The notes beneath the pieces were generated by a model. That model was not told where the DNA came from. It did no database searches and saw nothing but the letters and a program-made list of their open reading frames with translations. Source: Roseicyclus marinus (GTDB taxonomy: Bacteria; Pseudomonadota; Alphaproteobacteria; Rhodobacterales; Rhodobacteraceae). Taken from it: a stretch of DNA of 64,000 nt. The stretch spans positions 1,615,001 to 1,679,000 of the forward strand of contig NZ_AP027266.1 of the NCBI RefSeq assembly GCF_036322625.1. Direction: 5' to 3'. Positions 32,636-41,131 of the stretch are shown here, in pieces (the stretch's first letter is position 1; every line of letters starts with the position of its first letter). A program made the position numbers and the translations under genes.

Positions 32636-33847
32636 ATGCGCCGCGTCGTCATCACCGGGCAGGGCACGATCAACGCGCTCGGGCATGACGTGCCCACGAC
32701 GCTCGAAGCCATGCGCGAGGGACGCTGCGGGATCGCGGAACTGGAATTGCGCGACCTCGACCGCCTGAGCGTGCGGATCGGCGGGCAGGTCAAGGGCTAT
32801 GACCCAGAGGCGCTGTTCAACCGCCAGCAGATCGCGCTTTATGATCGTTTCACCCAATTCACCCTGATCGCCGCCCATCAGGCGCTGGACGGATCGGGCC
32901 TGACCTTCGCGGGCGAACTTGCCACACGGTCCGGTGTTGTGCTGGGCACGGCGGGTGGCGGCGTGAACACCTGGGACGAGAATTACCGCACCGTCTACGA
33001 AGAGGGAAAGAACCGCGTCCATCCCTTCGTCGTGCCGAAGCTGATGAACAATGCTGCGGCCTCGCATGTGTCGATGGAATGGAACCTCAAGGGTCCGTCC
33101 TTTTCGGTGGCGACCGCCTGCGCTTCCTCGAACCACGCGATGGGGCTGGCCTTTCAGCTCATCCGGGGTGGGCTGACGGATGTGATGGTCACCGGCGGCT
33201 CGGAGGCGATGCTGTCCTTTGGCGGCGTCAAGGCCTGGGAAGGTTTGCGCGTCATGTCCAAGGACGCCTGCCGCCCCTTCAGCGCCAACCGCAACGGGAT
33301 GGTGCAGGGCGAGGGGGCCGCCGTGTTCGTTTTCGAGGAATACGAACATGCCAAGCGGCGCGGGGCCGATATCCTGGCCGAGGTGGTGGGCTTCGCCATG
33401 ACGTCGGACGCCGCCGATATCGTGATGCCCTCGAAACAGGGGGCCGCGCGCACCATCGCCGGCGCACTCAAGGATGCGCGGCTGAACCCGTCCGATGTGT
33501 GCTACATCAACGCCCATGGCACCGGCACCGCCGCCAATGACAAGGTCGAATGCGCCGCCGTGGCCGATGCCTTTGGTCACCATGCCGATGACCTGATGAT
33601 CTCCTCGACCAAGTCCATGCACGGCCACCTGATCGGCGGCACTGGCGCGGTCGAGCTTCTGGCCTGCATCATGGCGCTGAAGGACGGGATCATCGCGCCC
33701 ACCATCGGCTACGAGGAAGCCGACCCGGAATGCGCGCTCGATGTCGTGCCCAATGTCGCCCGCGAAGCCAAGGTCGAAGCCTGCCTGTCCAACGCTTTCG
33801 CCTTTGGCGGATTCAACGCCGTCCTCGCGCTGCGCCGCGCGCCCTGA
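32636..33847 (+). CDS. Beta-ketoacyl-ACP synthase, FabF-like
   Basis: A 403-residue condensing enzyme that extends an acyl chain on ACP. The catalytic triad is complete: Cys162 in TACASSNHAMG, His294 in NAHGTGTAAND and His331 in SMHGHLIGGTGAVE. ATG 32636 lies 7 bp after the ACP stop and gives the standard MRRVVITGQG start. The final GGFNAVLALRR is typical of FabF. Position after a dedicated ACP and an LpxD-like gene suggests that it builds or elongates an acyl chain for the outer membrane rather than serving bulk fatty acid synthesis. Confidence 0.93.
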   Translation: MRRVVITGQGTINALGHDVPTTLEAMREGRCGIAELELRDLDRLSVRIGGQVKGYDPEALFNRQQIALYDRFTQFTLIAAHQALDGSGLTFAGELATRSGVVLGTAGGGVNTWDENYRTVYEEGKNRVHPFVVPKLMNNAAASHVSMEWNLKGPSFSVATACASSNHAMGLAFQLIRGGLTDVMVTGGSEAMLSFGGVKAWEGLRVMSKDACRPFSANRNGMVQGEGAAVFVFEEYEHAKRRGADILAEVVGFAMTSDAADIVMPSKQGAARTIAGALKDARLNPSDVCYINAHGTGTAANDKVECAAVADAFGHHADDLMISSTKSMHGHLIGGTGAVELLACIMALKDGIIAPTIGYEEADPECALDVVPNVAREAKVEACLSNAFAFGGFNAVLALRRAP

Positions 33848-33870
33848 TCGGGCGGCCTCCACCCTGAACG

Positions 33871-33900
33871 AAAAACGCCCGCCCCAAGCGGGACGGGCGC
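33871..33900 (-). terminator. Terminator for the leftward IalB-like gene
   Basis: CGCCCG pairs with CGGGCG around an imperfect inner stem. On the minus strand it is followed by five Ts, directly after the stop of the gene at 33923. The rightward ketoacyl synthase gene ends 23 bp away and has no T-run on its side. Confidence 0.75.
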
Positions 33901-33922
33901 GACAGATTGCGTCGGGGGCGCA

Positions 33923-34570
33923 TCAATCGGCGGGGGCTGCTTCACCCTGCGCCGCACGCAGCTGTTCGAACAAGGCCATGGCGACGCTGTTGCGCGCCTC
34001 CAGCGCCTCGAAACCGGCGGTGAACCCGCTCAAGGACGCTTCCAGTTGCACCACCTGATCGGGGGCGGGCAGGGGAACCAGTGCCACGAAGGCTTCGCCG
34101 CCTGCGCGGAATGCATCGAGGTTTGCTTCCGTCAGGCCCAGCCGCGCGAAACAGCCGATCGGCTGGCAAAAGGCAAAGGGAAATTCGGACCAGTTGCCGT
34201 CATCCACCCGCAACCGCAGGCCCGGCGTCAACAGCGTGTCGAGCGGGGTCACGATCGTGGCACCTGCCACGACCTGTCCTTCATCGGGCAGATCGAAAAT
34301 GTTGAACTCCGCCACCGCGCCGCCATTGTTGTCCAAGAGCAGCTGGTACATCTGGCAAGGCTCGGGTTGGCCTTCCTCTGCGCGGATGCAGCGGACTTCC
34401 CAATCGCCATGGGTTTCGGCCACATAGGTCTGTCCGATCTCGACCACCTCCTGACCGACGGGCAAGCCATCCTCCACCGCGGGTTCGGTGGTCTGCGCCA
34501 GTCCGGCCACCGGCAGCACGGCCACGAGGGCTGCCATCATGATCGTGTTGGAACGTCTCTGAATTGACAT
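33923..34570 (-). CDS. Invasion-associated locus B (IalB) family protein
   Basis: A 215-residue exported protein with a signal peptide ([16 protein letters not shown]). The mature part fits the IalB family: [11 protein letters not shown] near the start, a CQMYQLL cysteine segment and [15 protein letters not shown], giving four cysteines for likely disulfides, then an amphipathic C-terminal helix. In Bartonella, IalB aids red-cell entry, but free-living alphaproteobacteria carry many homologues of unknown envelope function. It converges with the ketoacyl synthase gene and has its own terminator. An upstream 428-bp gap holds its promoter. Confidence 0.87.
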   Translation of the reverse strand: MSIQRRSNTIMMAALVAVLPVAGLAQTTEPAVEDGLPVGQEVVEIGQTYVAETHGDWEVRCIRAEEGQPEPCQMYQLLLDNNGGAVAEFNIFDLPDEGQVVAGATIVTPLDTLLTPGLRLRVDDGNWSEFPFAFCQPIGCFARLGLTEANLDAFRAGGEAFVALVPLPAPDQVVQLEASLSGFTAGFEALEARNSVAMALFEQLRAAQGEAAPAD

Positions 34571-34998
34571 GCGACTTCGTCCTTTCGCCTCGTCAAGGGT
34601 CTGGTGCTGTCGCTACCATGCCCGCGCCGAAGTGTCAGGGGCAATTTCCCGCGATGACCCGTCAATCGGCGATCATGGGCCACAGATCGGCGCCCGCGCG
34701 CCACTGCGTCCGACAGCCGCCCAAAAAGCGAAAGGGCCCGAAAAACCGGACCCTTTGCAGTTTTTTTTTCTCTCCCTGTCGGACTGGCCGACTTTCTGAG
34801 GCGGACGCTATGACAGACGGTCGCATCCGTCAACAGGGCAATCGGACCGGGCCGGACCTTTTTTCGCCATTACTTGTCCGACGCGTCATTGCCCGATGCC
34901 TGGGCCATGCAAAGGCACGTCTTGGCTCTGGCGCGGCGGGGGCAAGACTGTATTCTCGGCACCGCGCAGGCAGTAACGAGGACACGGGGGAACGCGGC
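34571..34998. other. Long intergenic region with orphan hairpin
   Basis: This 428-bp gap separates the leftward IalB-like gene from the rightward HerA-like ATPase gene and must hold both promoters. Its middle has a terminator-like hairpin and a long T-run (listed separately), which no known gene explains. An open frame crosses it in phase with the ATPase, but its composition and low-complexity translation argue against coding. A TTGACA at 34564-34569 has no matching -10 element. Confidence 0.5.
34731..34769 (+). terminator. Orphan terminator-like hairpin with nine Ts
   Basis: AAAGGG at 34731-34736 pairs with CCCTTT at 34751-34756; three more pairs lie inside around an A-rich loop. Four bases later a run of nine Ts begins (34761-34769). 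No gene runs rightward into it, so it may end a small RNA made from the IalB-side promoter region, or act as an attenuator ahead of the ATPase gene. Confidence 0.5.
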
Positions 34999-36567
34999 AT
35001 GGACGAGAGCATCTTCATCGGTGGCGGTGGCGAAGGCTACGGCACATCCCAACATCTGCTCCTCAAATACGCCAATCGCCACGGGCTCATCGCGGGTGCG
35101 ACGGGGACCGGCAAGACGGTCACGCTCCAGATCCTTGCCGAAGGATTTTCGGCCATGGGCGTGCCGGTCTTCCTGTCGGATGTGAAGGGCGACCTGGCCG
35201 GGCTCGCGCAGGCGGGCAGTGCTGCGGGCAAGCTGCACGAGGCCTTCCTGGCGCGCGCCCAGACCATCGGCTTCACCGATTTCGCCTATGGCGCCTGTCC
35301 CGTCACCTTCTGGGATCTTTACGGGCAAAAGGGGCATCCGGTGCGCACCACCGTGACCGAGATGGGGCCGCTCCTGCTCTCGCGTCTCCTCGAACTGACC
35401 GAGGCTCAGGAGGGCGTGCTCAACATCGCCTTCCGCGTGGCCGACGAAGAGGGCATGGCGCTACTGGATCTCAAGGATCTTCAGGCGCTTCTGACCTTCG
35501 TGGGCGAGGCGCGGGCGGATCTGGGCCTGCGCTATGGCAATATCGCGCCGGCCTCCATCGGCGCGATCCAACGGCGGCTTCTGGTGCTCGAGGGGCAGGG
35601 GGGCGACAGGCTCTTCGGGGAACCGGCCCTCGATCTGTCCGACCTGTTTTTGACCGACGAAACCGGCGCGGGACGGATCAACATCCTTGCCGCCGACAAG
35701 CTGATGGCCTCCCCCCGGCTTTACGCGACCTTCCTGCTCTGGCTCTTGTCGGAGCTGTTCGAGGAACTTCCCGAGGTGGGCGATCCCGACAAGCCCAAGC
35801 TCGTCTTCTTCTTCGACGAGGCGCATCTGTTGTTCGACGATGCGCCCAAGGCGCTGGTCGACAAGGTCGAACAGGTCGCGCGGCTGATCCGGTCCAAGGG
35901 TGTGGGCGTCTATTTCGTGACCCAGAATCCTGCGGACGTGCCCGAGGACATTCTCGGCCAGCTTGGCAACCGTGTGCAGCATGCGCTGCGCGCCTATACC
36001 GCCAAGGACCGGCAAGATCTCAAGCAAGCCGCCCAGAACTACCGCGACAATCCCCGCTTCGACATCGAGGATGCGATCCGCGAGGTCGGCACGGGCGAGG
36101 CCGTGACCTCCCTGCTTGAACGCAAGGGGGTTCCCGGTGTGGCCGAACGCACCCTGATCCGTCCGCCATCCTCCCATCTCGGGCCGATACCGGATGCCAC
36201 CCGCGCGGCGCTGATCGGCATGTCCCCCCTAGCGGGCAAGTATGACACGGCCATCGACCGCGAAAGCGCCTTTGAGATCCTGCAAGCGCGTGCTGCCAAG
36301 GCGGCCGAGGAAGCCGCAGCATCAGCCGAACCAGATACCGCGCCCGCCGCCGACACCCCCCGCGAATTCAATGCCGCCCGACGTTACAGCGGCAGCCGCG
36401 TGGGCAGCGCCCCGTCGACGAAACCCGCAGGCCGCAGCCGATCCTCCTCCTCGCGGTCCGACAGCGTGGGAGAGGCTTTCGCCAAAAGCTTCGCCCGCCA
36501 GCTCGGCACCCAATCAGGACGTGCGCTTGTCCGGGGCGTACTCGGCGGCTTGTTCCGCAGCCGCTGA
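34999..36567 (+). CDS. HerA-like P-loop ATPase, DUF853/YjgR family
   Basis: A 522-residue ATPase of the HerA/FtsK superfamily, DUF853 branch (E. coli YjgR). Walker A is GATGTGKT (33-40) and Walker B ends in Asp273-Glu274 ([15 protein letters not shown]). An arginine-finger-like region follows, and the sensor-type block [20 protein letters not shown] is strongly family-like. The last 100 residues are low complexity (Ala/Glu, then Ser/Arg), probably disordered. The cellular role of the family is not known; relatives in the superfamily pump or unwind DNA. It has no nuclease such as NurA alongside. ATG 34999 matches the family N terminus. Confidence 0.9.
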   Translation: MDESIFIGGGGEGYGTSQHLLLKYANRHGLIAGATGTGKTVTLQILAEGFSAMGVPVFLSDVKGDLAGLAQAGSAAGKLHEAFLARAQTIGFTDFAYGACPVTFWDLYGQKGHPVRTTVTEMGPLLLSRLLELTEAQEGVLNIAFRVADEEGMALLDLKDLQALLTFVGEARADLGLRYGNIAPASIGAIQRRLLVLEGQGGDRLFGEPALDLSDLFLTDETGAGRINILAADKLMASPRLYATFLLWLLSELFEELPEVGDPDKPKLVFFFDEAHLLFDDAPKALVDKVEQVARLIRSKGVGVYFVTQNPADVPEDILGQLGNRVQHALRAYTAKDRQDLKQAAQNYRDNPRFDIEDAIREVGTGEAVTSLLERKGVPGVAERTLIRPPSSHLGPIPDATRAALIGMSPLAGKYDTAIDRESAFEILQARAAKAAEEAAASAEPDTAPAADTPREFNAARRYSGSRVGSAPSTKPAGRSRSSSSRSDSVGEAFAKSFARQLGTQSGRALVRGVLGGLFRSR

Positions 36568-36571
36568 CCCA

Positions 36572-36618
36572 TTCTCTGTTTTACAAATATCCTGGGGGTT
36601 TGGGGGCAAAGCCCCCAA
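36572..36618. repeat. Dispersed intergenic element plus hairpin, copy 1
   Basis: The stretch TTCTCTGTTTTACAAATATC followed by CTGGGGG (36572-36598) precedes a hairpin TTGGGGGC-AAA-GCCCCCAA (36600-36618). It sits between the convergent ATPase and TetR genes. A second copy at 55231-55297 matches the 27-nt part at 24 positions and also has a GGGGGC-AGA-GCCCCC hairpin. It may be a terminator-like dispersed element. Confidence 0.6.
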
Positions 36619-36632
36619 GCTTGCCCTACGGA

Positions 36633-37250
36633 TCAGGTGTCGGGCCGGATCAGGCCCAGACCGCGCAGGTAGATGCCGATCCCGGCCTCAAGAAGATCCT
36701 CGGGCGAAAAGGGCGATTGCGCGCCGGGACGCCCGCGCGCGAACAATTCCACCACCCCGTGGCTCATCGCCCAGATATGGGCGGAAAACATCGCAGGCGG
36801 CGGGCGCTTTTCGGGCGGGATATGTTCGGACAAGGCTTCGGCGGCGCGTTCCAGAACCGCCCGTGACCGTCCTGCCGCCGCCGCCAGTTCCGGCGTCGCA
36901 TTCACCGCCGTCCCGCTTTCGAACATCGCCATGTAATGGCCGGGATACTTGCGCGCAAAGGCAAGGTAGGCCCGCCCCGTCGCCTCGAACGCCGCCAGGG
37001 CCGATGGCTGCCCCCCTGCATAGGCATGATCCATCAGATCGGCAAAGATCTCGTGCCCCTGCCGCGCGCATTCCGCGATCAGCTGGTCCCGCCCTTCGAA
37101 ATGGCGGTAAACGGCGGCAGGCGTCACGCCGGCGGTCTTTGCGGCCTCGGACAGGGTAAAGCCTGTGGGCCCCATATCCTCGATCAGCTGCAAGGCGGCA
37201 TCGACCAAGGCCTGCTTGAGATTGCCGTGATGATAGCCGCGTTTGACCAT
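36633..37250 (-). CDS. TetR-family transcriptional regulator
   Basis: A 205-residue regulator with the TetR HTH at about residues 10-55 (GFTLSEAAKTAGVTPAAVYRHF is the recognition region, given here as residues 30-51) and a larger helical ligand domain. The C-terminal part resembles the WHG-type domain of several alphaproteobacterial TetR proteins (AFARKYPGHYMAMFESG). The inducer is unknown. It lies 4 bp after the PPK2 gene on the same strand, so polyphosphate kinase and regulator are made together, an unusual pairing. Confidence 0.9.
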   Translation of the reverse strand: MVKRGYHHGNLKQALVDAALQLIEDMGPTGFTLSEAAKTAGVTPAAVYRHFEGRDQLIAECARQGHEIFADLMDHAYAGGQPSALAAFEATGRAYLAFARKYPGHYMAMFESGTAVNATPELAAAAGRSRAVLERAAEALSEHIPPEKRPPPAMFSAHIWAMSHGVVELFARGRPGAQSPFSPEDLLEAGIGIYLRGLGLIRPDT

Positions 37251-37254
37251 GCGC

Positions 37255-38145
37255 TCAGGCCGCCCCGATGGGCGTGTGATCGGTCCAGATCTCAGGCCCG
37301 CCGCAGATCAAGGGGTCCGCTGCGCCCACAACGCCCTCATCCTTGCCGGGATACTCCATCCCCTGAAGGATGGTCCGGATCACGGCCAGCCGCGCACGGC
37401 GCTTGTCATCGGACCGGATCACCGTCCAGGGCGCATGGGCAGCATGGCTGCGCTCCAGCGTGTCGCGGATGGCGGTGGAATAGGCCTCCCACTTTCCCAG
37501 GCCCTGCACGTCGATCCAGCTCAGCTTCCATTGCTTCAGCGGATCGCCTTCGCGGTCGAGAAACCGGCGCAGCTGTTCGGCGCGGCCCACGTTGAGCCAG
37601 ATCTTGATCAAGCGGATACCGTCGCCGACCATCATGCGTTCAAAGTCCGGCAATTGCTGGAAAAACGTCTCGCGCTGCTCGGGCGTGCAAAAGCCGAAGA
37701 CATGCTCCACGACACCGCGATTGTACCATGACCGGTCAAAGAGCCGGATCTCGCCCCCCGCAGGCAGATGGGCGATGTAGCGCTGGAAATACCATTGCGC
37801 GGCCTCGCGCTCGGTGGGTTTGGACAGGGCCACGATGCCCGCCACCCTTGGGTTGAGGTTGGCTGCGACCTGCGAAATGCATCCCCCCTTTCCCGCCGCA
37901 TCTCGCCCTTCGAACACGACGGCCACGCGCTGGCCCGTGTCGCGCACCCAGGCGTGCCATTTCACCAGTTCGATCTGCAACGCCACCAGGGCATCCTCGT
38001 AGTCGTCCTTGTCCATGCGCGTGCGGTAGGGAAAGGACGGGCTCAGCACGCTGTCCTTCTTGGCGGTTCGGATGGCGTGGCGCACATCCTCGGGGGCCTC
38101 GTTCTCGAAATACGCGGTTATGTCGCCGACAAAGGGAACGCTCAT
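37255..38145 (-). CDS. ppk2: Polyphosphate kinase 2 (PPK2)
   Basis: A 296-residue PPK2-family enzyme that transfers phosphate between polyphosphate and nucleotides, usually making GTP or ATP from the diphosphate. Walker-type loop [10 protein letters not shown] is at residues 79-88, and the lid and Walker B region shows [10 protein letters not shown] and the trailing VEHVFGF. Single-domain length and these motifs fit class I. A final extension of about 30 residues follows the core. The gene lies between a hydrolase and a TetR gene, all leftward; the gap to the hydrolase is 57 bp. Confidence 0.93.
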   Translation of the reverse strand: MSVPFVGDITAYFENEAPEDVRHAIRTAKKDSVLSPSFPYRTRMDKDDYEDALVALQIELVKWHAWVRDTGQRVAVVFEGRDAAGKGGCISQVAANLNPRVAGIVALSKPTEREAAQWYFQRYIAHLPAGGEIRLFDRSWYNRGVVEHVFGFCTPEQRETFFQQLPDFERMMVGDGIRLIKIWLNVGRAEQLRRFLDREGDPLKQWKLSWIDVQGLGKWEAYSTAIRDTLERSHAAHAPWTVIRSDDKRRARLAVIRTILQGMEYPGKDEGVVGAADPLICGGPEIWTDHTPIGAA

Positions 38146-38202
38146 GCACGACCTGCCTTTACCCGAAATGTTATGGTCTTTGACATTAGGGGCTTGGCCG
38201 GT

Positions 38203-39150
38203 TCAATTCAATCCGGCACGCCGGGTCGCGCGGTCGATGGCGTCCACCACGGTTTGCGGCTCCGCGTGATGCGGGGAATGTCCGACCCCCTCCATCACTA
38301 CGAGGTTTGACCCTGCGATCTGACGCGACAAAGGTTCGGAATGGATGGTGAGCCATACGGTCGTATCAGCATCCCCGTGCAGGATTTCCACGGGCAGGGT
38401 GAGTGCGGCGTAATCGGGAACCATGGCGGTGATTTCCTCCAGCACGCTTGCCCGCTGCAACGCATTCTCGCGCAGGGCGCGGCGTTGCAGGGTCAGGCCA
38501 GCCCCGATGTAATCGGCATATCCCTCCGGCGTGGGTTGGGGCGCAAAGATCTGGGCGATCGTATCGGTCACGACCCGGTCTGGCACCCATGCGGTCAGGA
38601 TCGGCACGGCGAAGATCTGCCCCAGCGGATGCGACAGAACCCGGTAATAGGTCGACAGCGGCGTATCCCAGGGGTTGGAGGCCGCAGCCAGCAAGATCAG
38701 CCCCGCCGCCCGGTCCGGATGGCGCGTGGCCCATGCCAGCGCGACAGCACCCCCATAGGAATGGCCCAGAACCAGCGGGCGCTCCACCCCAAGCGCACCC
38801 ACTGCCCGCACCAGGATATCGGCCTGCTCGAAAATCGTGGCCCCGTCACGGTCCAGCCGATCCGAATGGCCCAATCCGGGCCGGTCCACGACCGTGACCC
38901 GGTAGCGGTCCGACAGACGCACGACCAGATCCATGGTGAAATCGCGCATGTTGCCGCTTGCACCATGGATCAGGACGATGTCGGGCCCTTGCCCCACCTG
39001 CAACAGGTGCAGCCGCACACCGTCTATGGTCACGAATTGACCAAGGGGCGGGTGGCTTTCGAGCGCCCGGGCCTCGTGGCGGGCCGCCTTCCACAGGGTC
39101 ACGCCCCAGAAGATCAGGACGATCCCGGCAAGGATCAGGGCGAGCTTCAT
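38203..39150 (-). CDS. Alpha/beta hydrolase with N-terminal membrane anchor
   Basis: A 315-residue alpha/beta-fold hydrolase of unknown substrate. A single N-terminal hydrophobic helix ([18 protein letters not shown]) should anchor it in the inner membrane. Then come the oxyanion-loop HGASGN, the nucleophile elbow LGHSYGG, an acid in HGDADTTV and the final histidine in [11 protein letters not shown] 39150 overlaps the metA stop (ATGA), so the two are coupled; a longer open frame upstream lies inside metA. No esterase or haloalkane class is evident. Confidence 0.88.
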   Translation of the reverse strand: MKLALILAGIVLIFWGVTLWKAARHEARALESHPPLGQFVTIDGVRLHLLQVGQGPDIVLIHGASGNMRDFTMDLVVRLSDRYRVTVVDRPGLGHSDRLDRDGATIFEQADILVRAVGALGVERPLVLGHSYGGAVALAWATRHPDRAAGLILLAAASNPWDTPLSTYYRVLSHPLGQIFAVPILTAWVPDRVVTDTIAQIFAPQPTPEGYADYIGAGLTLQRRALRENALQRASVLEEITAMVPDYAALTLPVEILHGDADTTVWLTIHSEPLSRQIAGSNLVVMEGVGHSPHHAEPQTVVDAIDRATRRAGLN

Positions 39151-40091
39151 GTCCGCCAATCGGTGACGCGCTGCCCGATCTCGGCCATGTCGAAGGGGGT
39201 GGTCTGATACACTTCGGACACCCAATTGCCGTAGAGCAGATGGGCATGGCTGCGCCACCGGTTGAGCGGCGCGCGCGTCGGATCGTTTTCGGGATAGTAA
39301 TTGACCGGCACGTTGATCGCGGTGCCTGCAGCGACATCGCGGTCATATTCCTGTTTCAGCGTGTCGCTGTCATATTCGAAATGGTTGAAGATATAGAGCG
39401 CGCGATGCGCCCGATCCTCGACCAGGCAGGGGCCCACCTCGTCCGAGGCCAGAAGCGTCACAAGCCCCGGCACAGCGTCGATCTCGGGCTGTTTCATCTC
39501 GGTCCAGCGGCTGACGGGGATGATGAAATCATCCGAAAACCCCCGCAGATAGGGCGATGCCGGCTCGCGCACCTTGTGGCGGAAACAGCCAAAGGCCTTG
39601 GCAGGCAGCATGTGTTTTTCGACGCCGTGGAAATGGTTGATCATCGCCATCCCACCCCAGCAGACGCCGAAGGTGGAATGGACATGGCTTTGGGTCCAGT
39701 CGAACACCTGTTTGAGCTCGTCCCAATAGGTCACCGCCTCGAAAGGCAGATGTTCGATCGGCGCGCCGGTGATGATCAGCCCATCGAATTTCTCGCCCGT
39801 TGCCGCGACCTCGGCAAAGGGGCGATAGAATTCCTCCATATGCTCGGCGGCGGTGTTGCGCGTTTCGTGATCCGTCATGCGGATCAGCGACAATTCCACC
39901 TGCAGGGGCGAGGCGCCGATCAGTCGCGCGAACTGGGTCTCGGTCTGGATCTTTTTCGGCATCAGGTTCAAGAGCCCGATCCGAAGCGGGCGGATATCCT
40001 GACGGTCGGCCGCCTGTTGCCCCATGACCTGAACCCCCTCGCGGCGGAGGATGGAAAAGGCGGGGAGCGTGGAGGGCAGCTTGATCGGCAT
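39147..40091 (-). CDS. metAA: Homoserine O-acetyltransferase, MetA family
   Basis: This enzyme commits homoserine to methionine synthesis by O-acylation. The 314-residue MetA-type protein has the catalytic Cys144 ([10 protein letters not shown]) with His237 and Glu239 (FNHFEY). In this family the residue equivalent to position 111 sets the acyl donor: Glu selects acetyl-CoA and Gly selects succinyl-CoA. Here the segment reads [12 protein letters not shown] with Glu at that place (Glu113 in this numbering), so acetyl-CoA is predicted. ATG 40091 gives the canonical [11 protein letters not shown] start. The next gene overlaps it by 4 nt. Confidence 0.93.
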   Translation of the reverse strand: MPIKLPSTLPAFSILRREGVQVMGQQAADRQDIRPLRIGLLNLMPKKIQTETQFARLIGASPLQVELSLIRMTDHETRNTAAEHMEEFYRPFAEVAATGEKFDGLIITGAPIEHLPFEAVTYWDELKQVFDWTQSHVHSTFGVCWGGMAMINHFHGVEKHMLPAKAFGCFRHKVREPASPYLRGFSDDFIIPVSRWTEMKQPEIDAVPGLVTLLASDEVGPCLVEDRAHRALYIFNHFEYDSDTLKQEYDRDVAAGTAINVPVNYYPENDPTRAPLNRWRSHAHLLYGNWVSEVYQTTPFDMAEIGQRVTDWRT

Positions 40092-40126
40092 CGGTCCGGA
40101 CTTTGTCCTTTGCGGGAAGGACAGAC

Positions 40127-41005
40127 TTAGGCGGGCTGGGCACGCCTGCCAAGGGCTGCGGCGACCATGGCGGTGGCGTCTTGGGCATCGCGCACGGCCT
40201 CCACCTCGGCGGCGGTCACGGTGATGCCCCAGTTCCGCGCCATCGCGGCATAAAGCGGCGCGCGATGCGCCATGGCCCGGCGATAGGCAAACCGGATGAA
40301 GGCGTTGGGATCGGCCGTTTCTGCCGTCACACCCTGTTCGTCCAGCCATCCCTGCCAGAGCGGCAGCAGGAATTCCGGCTTGTAATACATGGGCTTGGGA
40401 TCACGCTCGAAGCGGCGGATCAATTCCTCGGTATGGCTTTCGGGACCCTCGATCCAGACCATCAGGCAATGGGCCTGCAACGTGCGCAGCACCTCGTCAT
40501 TGGGGTCTTCGGGATCGACCACCTCGCAGATCGAGCCGCCGGTATCGGCCACGAAATGCGGATAGCCATAGAGATCGCGGGCCCGATGGATGAAATTCGG
40601 CGTGTCGAGAAGCGCGTTGATCTCGGCCCGCCGATGCAGCGCCTGCCGCCGCATGTATTCGTCAAAGGGCAAGCCGCCCTTGGCCGCATCGCCCGGCTTG
40701 CCCAGGTAGGTCGAGAGAGGCGCAAGATTGCCGAAACTGATGTTGGAGGCGATGTAGATCGAATCCGATTTCAACAGCTCGGCCAAGAGCGGCACCTGCA
40801 TCGCCTCGCGCTTGAGGTTGTCGTTGATGTGCTCGCCCATATAGGCCGTGCCGATACGGTAATCGATCGAGTAATGGTACCAGCCGCCCGCGGACCTGAG
40901 CAGGCTTGCGAGCCGCGTCTTGCCAAGCCCCGACATGCCGAAAACGGCAAGGCTCTTGTCCGGGGCATCGGTCCAGGCGGCGGGGCTGTCGTAGAGAAGC
41001 GGCAT
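40127..41005 (-). CDS. P-loop ATPase of unknown function
   Basis: A 292-residue protein with a clear Walker A ([15 protein letters not shown], about residues 22-36) and a kinase-like core, but no family I can name. It has Tyr-rich and His-rich stretches ([15 protein letters not shown]), an [15 protein letters not shown] strand that could carry substrate contacts, and an acidic [11 protein letters not shown] loop. It looks like a small-molecule or nucleotide kinase fold rather than AAA+. It is upstream of metA (35 bp) on the same strand. Start ATG 41005 fits the [12 protein letters not shown] terminus. A REP-like pair lies just before it. Confidence 0.75.
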   Translation of the reverse strand: MPLLYDSPAAWTDAPDKSLAVFGMSGLGKTRLASLLRSAGGWYHYSIDYRIGTAYMGEHINDNLKREAMQVPLLAELLKSDSIYIASNISFGNLAPLSTYLGKPGDAAKGGLPFDEYMRRQALHRRAEINALLDTPNFIHRARDLYGYPHFVADTGGSICEVVDPEDPNDEVLRTLQAHCLMVWIEGPESHTEELIRRFERDPKPMYYKPEFLLPLWQGWLDEQGVTAETADPNAFIRFAYRRAMAHRAPLYAAMARNWGITVTAAEVEAVRDAQDATAMVAAALGRRAQPA

Positions 41006-41074
41006 GGGAAATGTCCGGGCGTTGAGGGCTGCGTTTGCGTGATAGCGCAGCAGGCGGGTGTGTGAAAGGGCAGG

Positions 41075-41131
41075 GTAGGGTGCGCCTTCAGGCGCACCTT
41101 TGCCCATGGTGCGCCTTGAGGCGCACCCTAC
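41075..41131. repeat. REP-like palindromic pair, arrangement B
   Basis: Two units of the same family as at 8900, at 41075-41098 and 41108-41131, are 9 nt apart. Here the GTAG/CTAC ends point outward, the reverse of the first locus. The arms match at 22 of 24 positions; the second unit's loop is TTGA. The right-hand unit overlaps the 3' end of the penicillin acylase gene and provides its stop codon. Confidence 0.85.

Noticed and set aside
34564-34998. Possible 145-residue N-terminal extension of the HerA-like ATPase
   Set aside because: The extension is low complexity and crosses a terminator-like hairpin with nine Ts; the family N terminus starts at 34999.
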